Below, in pieces: positions 58,036-64,000 of a stretch of DNA of 64,000 bases. The DNA is taken from positions 1 through 64,000 of the forward strand of contig QEVG01000028.1 in the NCBI GenBank assembly GCA_003576905.1, read 5' to 3'. Each line of letters begins with the position of its first letter. The stretch's first letter is position 1. The stretch comes from Planctomycetota bacterium (GTDB lineage Bacteria; Planctomycetota; Phycisphaerae; UBA1845; UTPLA1). The notes beneath the pieces are model-generated. The model was not told the origin of the DNA. It made no database searches and saw nothing but the letters and a program-made list of their open reading frames with translations. A program made the position numbers and the translations under genes.

Positions 58036-59409
58036 TTACTCGTTCGCGGGACGCGGCCACGCCACGACGCTCCGATGGCCCGACGTGTCCACCGAGCGTA
58101 CCCCGAACAGAAAATTGTCCTTGGACAGGGGGTGCTCAAACTCCGTCACCAGGCCCACGGACTGAGCGTTCTGCCACACCGGCGACGTCGTCTCGCGCCA
58201 GACGATTTCGAAGCCCGCCAAGTCCCTCTCCGGCGGCTTTTCCCATTTCAGAGTGGTCGTATTTTCCAGTTTCGCGGTGATCACACGCAGGTTGGCCGGG
58301 GGGGCGGGCGCCCGGGCCAATGACGCCAGGGCAGCCGCATTCGTCTGCGCAACCTTCGCGATATAGCCGAAGTCCACGAATTCAATCAGGTCGCCGTACT
58401 GCACGCCGTTCTCCATGCGAACGTTCTGATGCTGATGGCGATAGTCCTCGTTCGCCTCCGTGAACCGAATCGCGGGGTAGCCCTGCTCGCTGAAGGCGGT
58501 ATGGTCGCCTCCGCGCAGGAAGCGATCGCGCCGCCAGATCAAGGTCACGTCGAAACCAGGCACGTACCGGTCGCACGCTTCGTCCACATAGCGCGCGAGC
58601 TGCCGGGAGGGAGAATCGTTCTCGTTTCCTGTCGCCAGACGCTCCCGCTTCTGTTCTTCGGTCGACTCCGTCACCGGCACGCCCTCGGAAAAGACGCGCA
58701 CGTGCGACCGGTCGCGAACGCCATTGCCTCCGAGTGAGTTTCCCACAATGTCATTCGTGAACATGCCTGCAATGTCCACACCTTTTTCACGGTAACGGCG
58801 GGCCATGTACCGCGAGCCGAACAGCCCCTGTTCTTCACCGGCCACGGCGGCAAAGACGATCGTGGCGTCGAAGCGGCGCTTGGACATGACCCGCGCCATC
58901 TCGAGGACGGCCGCCACCCCGCTCGCGTCGTCGTTTGCACCGGGCGCGTCGCATTCGGCGTCGATCGGATCGGAACAGATCGAGTCGTAGTGACCGCTGA
59001 CCGCGTACACGCGCTGGGCCGCCGCGGGATCATTACCCGGCAGCGTCGCGATCACGTTTACGATCTCGACGTCGCGGGTAATCCGGCGACCGTCCGGGGG
59101 CTGGACGTAGGATTGGTACACGACGTTCAGTCGCCCGCCGGAGGCTGCGGCGATGTCATCGAACTGCGCCTTGATCCAGCGTCGCGCCGCCCCGATTCCC
59201 CGCGTTTCGCTGTCGGTGCGGCTGAGCGTGTGCCTCGTGCCGAAGGAGACGAGTTTTTCGACGTCCCTCCGGATGCGGTCCTCGGAGATTTCCTGCACGA
59301 TCTCGTGAATCTCCGGGTCGCCTCCCGGGGCGCACCCCGCGCCGCAGATCAGCAAGCCCGCTACCGTTCCGAAGCCCGCTCCTGCCAACTTGAATCGGGT
59401 GGTCCACAT
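58036..59409 (-). CDS. M28 family metallopeptidase lipoprotein
   Basis: This is an exported zinc aminopeptidase-like enzyme of 457 residues with a lipobox ICGAGC near residues 21-26. The M28 metal ligands appear as VSGHYDS, GANDDASG, AGEEQGLFG, TNDIVGN and NVRMENGVQYGDL. A fibronectin type III-like domain ends the protein (about 370-457; LKWEKPPERDLAGFEIVWRE). It is last in a minus-strand run after rsmD and cca, with a 24-base gap. Confidence 0.93.
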   Translation of the reverse strand: MWTTRFKLAGAGFGTVAGLLICGAGCAPGGDPEIHEIVQEISEDRIRRDVEKLVSFGTRHTLSRTDSETRGIGAARRWIKAQFDDIAAASGGRLNVVYQSYVQPPDGRRITRDVEIVNVIATLPGNDPAAAQRVYAVSGHYDSICSDPIDAECDAPGANDDASGVAAVLEMARVMSKRRFDATIVFAAVAGEEQGLFGSRYMARRYREKGVDIAGMFTNDIVGNSLGGNGVRDRSHVRVFSEGVPVTESTEEQKRERLATGNENDSPSRQLARYVDEACDRYVPGFDVTLIWRRDRFLRGGDHTAFSEQGYPAIRFTEANEDYRHQHQNVRMENGVQYGDLIEFVDFGYIAKVAQTNAAALASLARAPAPPANLRVITAKLENTTTLKWEKPPERDLAGFEIVWRETTSPVWQNAQSVGLVTEFEHPLSKDNFLFGVRSVDTSGHRSVVAWPRPANE

Positions 59410-59433
59410 GTCGAATCCCTCGCTCCGCTCCCG

Positions 59434-60708
59434 TCACGCCTGTTGGCCAAGTTCGTCCGCCAGCCGCCGGGCCATTTGCAGCGCCGCCGGCGCGTCCGCG
59501 ATGTCCCCGTTGAGCTGCGCATAGTACACCCGGTCGAGAATCTTCTTATAAATGGGTCCCTGACCGACACCCATGGCCGCGAGGTCATTGCCGGTAACAA
59601 GCGGCGGGGGGGCGACGTCCTGCGGCAAAACAGCCTCCGCCCGACGGCTTACTTCCTCAAACGCGGTGGGGGGGTAGCCGAGGGCGCGGAGCTTCGCACC
59701 GAACAGCGCCAGCAGGTCCGGGAACGCGGCGTTCGCCATCAGCAGTTTCAGGTCCGCAAGGCGGACCCGCGCGGGGTCATCCAGGTCGCATTCGTGCGCG
59801 ACCAGCCACGCCACGTCACGCTTGGTGTCGTTGCTGCACCTCAAACTATCACATGCTTCCTCGACATAGGCCCGGTGCGTCCCATGAAGGATTGCGGCAA
59901 GGGCCGCCTCGAACCGTGCGTTTGCCGGCAGGGCCTCCAGCATGGCATGGGACCGATCGGCGCTCGCGAGAATCTCCTTCGCGGTCGGCCAGAGGTAGCC
60001 GAGCAGCCCGGATTCGCGCAGCTCGCCGAACGCGCGCGCGCGGCCGGAATGCGAGAGCATCCGATCCAGCTCCTCGCGGATGCGCTCCGGGCTGATCCGC
60101 GCGATTTCCGGTGCGTGTTCCTTCATCGCCGCCCAGGTCACCGGCTCGATCGTGAAATCCAGTTTCGCCGCAAGGCGGACACCCCGAAGCAGCCGCAGGT
60201 GATCCTCGGAAAATCGGCGCTCCGGGTCGCCGATCGCCCGAATGATGCCGGCCCTCAGGTCGGTCTGCCCGCCGACATAGTCGACGACTTCAGACCGGAT
60301 GGGATCGAAAAACATCCCGTTGACGGTGAAGTCCCGCCGAATGGCGTCCTCACGTGCATCGGTGAACTCGACGGCGACAGGGCGGCGACCGTCCGCGTAA
60401 TCAAGATCGCGCCGGAACGTCGCGACTTCAATCGGCCGCCCGCCGACGTGAACGATGATCACGCCGAACTTCGCGCCGACCTGTTCCGAACGCGGAAAGA
60501 GCTTTTGCACCGCCGGCGGGGGGGCTGACGTCGCCACGTCGTAGTCCTCCGGCTCCGCCCCGCGCAGCATGTCTCGAACACACCCTCCCGCGAAAAGAGC
60601 CGTATGCCCGGCATCCTGAAGCGTACGGACGACCGTGGTCGCCGCCTCGAGCGGAGACACGGATGCGCGGCGCGACCGGGGTTTGGCGTGGCGGTTGGGC
60701 GGACTCAA
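59434..60708 (-). CDS. cca: CCA tRNA nucleotidyltransferase / poly(A) polymerase family
   Basis: This enzyme adds or repairs the CCA end of tRNA, or adds poly(A). The 424-residue protein has FAGGCVRDMLRGAEPEDYDVA, the metal-binding aspartates in PEDYDVATSA, TFRRDLDYADGRRP, RRDFTVNGMFFDP and RFSEDHLRLLRGVRLAAKL. tRNA-Leu here lacks an encoded CCA, so this activity is needed. The start at 60708 is TTG, overlapping the rsmD stop as TTGA; GTG 60660 is an alternative. Confidence 0.92.
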   Translation of the reverse strand: MSPPNRHAKPRSRRASVSPLEAATTVVRTLQDAGHTALFAGGCVRDMLRGAEPEDYDVATSAPPPAVQKLFPRSEQVGAKFGVIIVHVGGRPIEVATFRRDLDYADGRRPVAVEFTDAREDAIRRDFTVNGMFFDPIRSEVVDYVGGQTDLRAGIIRAIGDPERRFSEDHLRLLRGVRLAAKLDFTIEPVTWAAMKEHAPEIARISPERIREELDRMLSHSGRARAFGELRESGLLGYLWPTAKEILASADRSHAMLEALPANARFEAALAAILHGTHRAYVEEACDSLRCSNDTKRDVAWLVAHECDLDDPARVRLADLKLLMANAAFPDLLALFGAKLRALGYPPTAFEEVSRRAEAVLPQDVAPPPLVTGNDLAAMGVGQGPIYKKILDRVYYAQLNGDIADAPAALQMARRLADELGQQA

Positions 60709-61316
60709 GTCGACACCTGTGCTGATCGGGTGAGCATCGTGACGGCCATGCTACCCCAGACGCGCCGCTGCGACGAACACCAGCCGCCAGGTAGAATCTC
60801 CGGTATCACGACCTTGGCGTCGTGCCGCCACAGCATCATTGCGTCGCGGACGACCGGCACGGAACCGCCCAGTCGCTCGATGATCCGCCAAAGCATCGTG
60901 CCCGGGGCGAAGTCTTCGCTGAGGCAATAGGGCGGATCGAGAAAAACAAGCGCGTAGCCCTCGAACAGGCCGGGCGGCTCCTGCCGAACGCGCTCGGCGC
61001 TTTCGCAACATACGCGCGCCGCGCCGGCCGGCACCCTGAGCGACGCGAGGTTCTCACGCAGACACCGGGCGGCTTCGCGATCCTGCTCGACGAACGTGCA
61101 GTGGGCCGCGCCGCGCGACAGGGCCTCGATACCCAGACTCCCGCCCCCGCAAAAAAGGTCCAGCACGGCGATCGGCGGAAGCGAACCGGGCAGAGCCAGC
61201 ATCGACCCGAGCCAGTCGAACAGCGACACCTTGATGCGATCAAGAATCGGGCGGGTTCCGCTGCCCGAAGGAGCCAGCAGATTGCGTCCCCGATAGACTC
61301 CGGCGATCACGCGCAT
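60705..61316 (-). CDS. rsmD: 16S rRNA guanine-966 N2-methyltransferase RsmD
   Basis: RsmD methylates G966 of 16S rRNA. The 203-residue protein starts MRVIAGVYRGRNLLAP, has the TRPILDRIKVSLFDWL block, SAM motif VLDLFCGGGSLGIEALSRGA and catalytic LVFLDPPY. The stop overlaps the next gene's TTG. It is divergent from hisS. Confidence 0.94.
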   Translation of the reverse strand: MRVIAGVYRGRNLLAPSGSGTRPILDRIKVSLFDWLGSMLALPGSLPPIAVLDLFCGGGSLGIEALSRGAAHCTFVEQDREAARCLRENLASLRVPAGAARVCCESAERVRQEPPGLFEGYALVFLDPPYCLSEDFAPGTMLWRIIERLGGSVPVVRDAMMLWRHDAKVVIPEILPGGWCSSQRRVWGSMAVTMLTRSAQVST

Positions 61317-61384
61317 GCGGGCACTATAGCGTCAACCCGCCGCGTTTTGACCCGGCGGCGGGCGATTCATAGAATCGCCGGGCC

Positions 61385-62719
61385 ATGAAAATACCCGCTG
61401 TCAAAGGCACGCGCGACCTGTATCCCGATTTGCTCGCCCCGATTCGTCGAATCTTCGATGTCTGGCGCGCGGTGTCGATCCGCCACGGTTTCGAGGAGTT
61501 CGAGGGCCCGACGCTGGAGTACCTCGACCTCTACCGCGAAAAGAGCGGCGACGAACTCGTGGGGCAGCTCTACCGACTGACCGACAGTGGGGGGCGGGAG
61601 CTGGCCCTTCGTCCGGAGATGACTCCCACGCTGGCCCGCATGGTGGCGGCGCAGATCAGTTCGCTGCCCAAGCCGATCAAGTGGTTTTCGATTCCGACGC
61701 TTTTTCGCGGGGAGAACGTCCAGCGCGGACGCCTTCGGGAGTTCTACCAGTGGAACGTCGACGTCATCGGCGCGGCCGACGTCGTCGCCGATGCCGAAGT
61801 CATCCTCGTTGGCGTCGAGGCGCTTCGCGAGATGGGCCTTCGCGAAGCCGACTTCGCGGTCCATATCAGCAATCGGCGGATGATCGCGGCCATGCTCCAG
61901 GCGGCAGGAATCGCCCCGGAAAGGCTTTCCGGGGCCTACGCGCTGATGGACAAGTCCGGCAAACTGGAGGCCGCGGAGTTCGACCGTCGGTGGGACGCGG
62001 CCTACGGCGCTCACCTGCCCAGCGCCCGCTTGCGGGCGCTGCTCGCGTCAACGGACCTGAACGGCTTGGAACGGGAGATGAGGAGGATCGCCGGCGGCTC
62101 GAAGCATGCCGACGCCGCGGCGGAACTGGAGGCGGCGGTGGCGGAAACCGCGCGGCTGATGGCGATTCTCTCTGATTTTGGAATTACAGAATACTGTAAA
62201 CTCGACCTTCGCGTCGTCCGCGGGCTGGCCTACTATACCGGACCGGTGTTCGAGTTCTACGACCGCTCTGAGAAGGAACGGGCCATCTGCGGCGGGGGGA
62301 GATACGACGACCTTCTCGGAAAACTCGGAAAATCCCGCGAGCCCGCCGTCGGCTTCGGAATGGGTGACGTTGTACTGGCACTCCTGCTCGAGGAGAAGAG
62401 CCTCCGGGGACCCGCGCGCCGCACCGCGGGTGTCTACGTCATCGACGCCGATCCCGCCGCCCGGCCCATCGTGCACCGGGTCGTCGCGGCCCTTCGGCGA
62501 GCGGGACTCTGCGCCGATTTCGGCTACGCCGCCCAGCCGATCGGCAAGCAGCTCAAAAGCGCAGACAAGAAGGGCGCCCGCTTCGCCGTGATCCTCGGGA
62601 TCGACCCGGCCGACGCGGGGCGGGTGCGGATCAGGGACATGGCGGGGGGGCACGAACGCGACGCGACACTGGCGAACCTGCTCGAGGACCCGAAAAAGAT
62701 GATCGGGATCGACACATGA
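61385..62719 (+). CDS. hisS: Histidyl-tRNA synthetase
   Basis: HisRS charges tRNA-His. The 444-residue class II enzyme has PAVKGTRDLYPD, motif 1 region, TPTLARMVA, motif 2 LFRGENVQRGRLREFYQWN, the histidine-binding VRGLAYYTGPVFEFYD, AICGGGRYDDLLG, motif 3 PAVGFGMGDVVLALLL and a C-terminal anticodon-binding domain (about 340-440). Its stop overlaps the next ATG as ATGA. Confidence 0.96.
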   Translation: MKIPAVKGTRDLYPDLLAPIRRIFDVWRAVSIRHGFEEFEGPTLEYLDLYREKSGDELVGQLYRLTDSGGRELALRPEMTPTLARMVAAQISSLPKPIKWFSIPTLFRGENVQRGRLREFYQWNVDVIGAADVVADAEVILVGVEALREMGLREADFAVHISNRRMIAAMLQAAGIAPERLSGAYALMDKSGKLEAAEFDRRWDAAYGAHLPSARLRALLASTDLNGLEREMRRIAGGSKHADAAAELEAAVAETARLMAILSDFGITEYCKLDLRVVRGLAYYTGPVFEFYDRSEKERAICGGGRYDDLLGKLGKSREPAVGFGMGDVVLALLLEEKSLRGPARRTAGVYVIDADPAARPIVHRVVAALRRAGLCADFGYAAQPIGKQLKSADKKGARFAVILGIDPADAGRVRIRDMAGGHERDATLANLLEDPKKMIGIDT

Positions 62720-63303
62720 TTGCACGGCGCAGTCATTACGAAATCGCCTTCGAGCGCTACCTTGACCTTCGCGGCACGCCCTATGTTCCAGTGGAAGACA
62801 TCCGCCGCCGCCTCCGGGGCTCGATCGGCGCGAAATCCTTTGATTACATCGTGTATCCGCCCGGCGGCCCGGCCTGTCTCGTCGACGTAAAGGGCAGGAA
62901 GACCAGCCACCTTGCGGACGACGGTGACTGCCGGCAGAAGACCTGGGTCACCCGGGCGGACGCAAGCGACCTCTCGGAGTGGCAGAGGATCTTCGGCGCG
63001 GGCTTCGTCGGCATGTTCGCTTTTGGCTATTGGATCGCCGATCCCCGTGCGAGCGATATGCTCAAGACGCGCGGCGACGTGTTCGATTTCGGCGGGCGCT
63101 TGTACAGTTTCTGGCTGGTCGCCGTGGACGATTATGCCCGCCACCAGAAACAGCTCTCCAGGAGTTGGGAAACCGTCTCGATACCGCGCTCGGTGTTTCA
63201 GCGGATCAGCCGCCGTCTCGAGTCGTGCTGGAGCGCGGCCCCATGTGGACTTCGAACGGTTGGGCGGCCGGCCGGCTCCGTTTGCGGCCCATGCGGCATG
63301 TGA
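62716..63303 (+). CDS. HYExAFE family protein, possible PD-(D/E)XK-like fold
   Basis: The 195-residue protein opens with SHYEIAFERYLDLRGTPYV, the signature of the planctomycete HYExAFE family. KSFDYIVYPPGGPACLVDVKGRK has the D...DxK layout of restriction-like nucleases, although catalysis is not established. The last 30 residues are Cys-rich. ATG 62716 overlaps the hisS stop, suggesting a joint role or at least joint expression with translation genes. Confidence 0.8.
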   Translation: MIARRSHYEIAFERYLDLRGTPYVPVEDIRRRLRGSIGAKSFDYIVYPPGGPACLVDVKGRKTSHLADDGDCRQKTWVTRADASDLSEWQRIFGAGFVGMFAFGYWIADPRASDMLKTRGDVFDFGGRLYSFWLVAVDDYARHQKQLSRSWETVSIPRSVFQRISRRLESCWSAAPCGLRTVGRPAGSVCGPCGM

Positions 63304-63308
63304 TTAGA

Positions 63309-63575
63309 ATGACATCCATGAGTCTGAAGGGAATGTTTGGTTCGCGGCTGAAGCGTCTGACAGACGCGTGGGTGGTTCTCGGTGTGCTCCTTGTAATGGC
63401 CTGTCCCGTCGCCGGGCAGATAAACGATCCAAGCGTTGCGCCGGAGAATATCGACAAGCTGCCAGCCAAACAGCCCATCGTGGAATACGCCCTGGGAGGG
63501 GCATTCCTGCTGGCGGCACTGGCAATCGGCTTCAAACCCAGCCCCCGCGTCGCTCGGGAAAAAAAGGCCAAGTGA
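63309..63575 (+). CDS. Small membrane protein, 88 residues
   Basis: This is an unrecognised short protein with a first hydrophobic segment (AWVVLGVLLVMACPVAG), a polar stretch with PENIDKLPAKQPIV and a second hydrophobic segment (ALGGAFLLAALAIGF), ending in a Lys-rich tail. ATG 63309 (or 63318) follows the HYExAFE gene by five bases. It is probably an inner-membrane protein or an exported one. Confidence 0.65.
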   Translation: MTSMSLKGMFGSRLKRLTDAWVVLGVLLVMACPVAGQINDPSVAPENIDKLPAKQPIVEYALGGAFLLAALAIGFKPSPRVAREKKAK

Positions 63576-63654
63576 TTGCGGCCGTGCGCCGGAGCGATGT
63601 CGGGTTGCGGCAACGCCCCGAAAGTTCACCGCTCAGAATGGCCGAAGGAACTTC

Positions 63655-63945
63655 ATGTCCAAGCAATCGATCATCGTTCTGCTCGTGGGCCTTAACCTGA
63701 TTCTGCTCGCCACCCTCATTCTGTTCACCTACGCGCCGCCGCAGGCAATGGCCCAGGCCGCCCCCCTCGGCCAGAATTACGTCATGGTTGCCGGACAGAT
63801 TCGCTCGGGAATGGACGCGCTGTACGTGATCGACCTGGCCCACCGGCGACTGCACGTGTTCCTGCCGAACCGCGACCAGGCCAATCGGCGCATCTTTTAC
63901 GAGGGCTATCGCGATCTTCAGAAAGAGTTTCGAGGCGGTCGCTGA
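63655..63945 (+). CDS. Small single-pass membrane protein, 96 residues
   Basis: The short protein begins MSKQSIIVLLVGLNLILLAT, one membrane helix or uncleaved signal, then a soluble part with QNYVMVAGQIRSGMDALYVID and RRLHVFLPNRDQANRRIF, which looks beta-rich. AAGGAA lies upstream of ATG 63655. Family unknown. It lies in a run with the small membrane gene before it and the truncated gene after it. Confidence 0.7.
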   Translation: MSKQSIIVLLVGLNLILLATLILFTYAPPQAMAQAAPLGQNYVMVAGQIRSGMDALYVIDLAHRRLHVFLPNRDQANRRIFYEGYRDLQKEFRGGR

Positions 63946-63966
63946 CGCCGGAGGGAACCTACCATC

Positions 63967-64000
63967 ATGAATGACTCAAAAAACCTTGCCATCGGCGTGC
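63967..64000 (+). CDS. Start of a gene cut by the window edge
   Basis: GGAGGGAA followed by ATG at 63967 begins MNDSKNLAIGV and runs off the window. Nothing can be said of its function. Confidence 0.55.
   Translation, partial: MNDSKNLAIGV

Noticed and set aside
58990-60528. 512-codon plus-strand frame over M28 peptidase and cca
   Set aside because: It runs antisense across two well-supported genes and has no motifs.
62979-63302. N-terminal extension of the 88-residue membrane protein into the HYExAFE gene
   Set aside because: This part is out of frame with HYExAFE and Arg-rich; the hydrophobic start at 63309 is the natural N-terminus.

Overview
The window is GC-rich bacterial chromosome. 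Five secreted proteins end in PEP-CTERM sorting tails, four secreted proteins carry dockerin-like EF-hand repeats, and there are HAF repeats, an HYExAFE-family protein, several small lipoproteins and lipid A-type acyltransferases. Together these point to a planctomycete, probably near the Phycisphaerae; this placement is inferred from protein families, not from a marker gene. Most genes are ordinary chromosomal genes. I see no insertion sequence, prophage, integron or CRISPR array.

Region 1 (1-8240, minus strand): ispH, pfaD and a large KS-AT-ACP-ACP-KR polyketide/PUFA-type synthase that runs off the left edge, all read in one direction. The synthase starts with TTG. The product is likely a secondary lipid, but is unknown. 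Region 2 (8430-13570): a HAF-repeat PEP-CTERM protein, then a minus-strand housekeeping run thiL-tsaE-rph-lipoprotein-rdgB with overlapping or closely spaced genes.

Region 3 (13650-21110) is a phosphate block. Two Pit transporters, each with its own DUF47/PhoU-like partner, face away from each other, followed by a PhoB/PhoR-type two-component pair. Two 11-bp-period direct repeats resembling Pho boxes lie at 15570 and 18164. Region 4 (21160-26000): mogA-like gene, rhomboid protease, a 39-residue small protein, an orphan Wzt-type ABC ATPase and aspS.

Region 5 (26350-39910) holds secreted proteins: a dockerin-bearing protein, a GH113-like glycosidase, lipoproteins, cmk-plsC, a 1519-residue extracellular nuclease with Cys-rich repeats, lamin-tail, OB-fold and dockerin modules, tRNA-Leu(CAA), and a cohesin-like/Ig-like/dockerin protein. 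Region 6 (40060-45350): a three-gene acyltransferase-CPBP protease-unknown unit with ATGA overlaps, an S9 peptidase and a methyltransferase. Region 7 (45570-58030): a cyclic-nucleotide-binding protein, frr, a YugP-like protease, four PEP-CTERM proteins with recognisable TTGACY promoters, a beta-helix dockerin protein, a PocR-GAF-PP2C phosphatase, an unusual radical SAM protein and glutamate dehydrogenase.

Region 8 (58030-64000): M28 peptidase, cca and rsmD (minus); then hisS, an HYExAFE-family protein, two small membrane proteins and a truncated gene (plus). The items most worth following up are the synthase cluster, the duplicated phosphate block with candidate Pho boxes, the modular nuclease, the cohesin/dockerin set, and the radical SAM protein with a CX4CX2C cluster motif.
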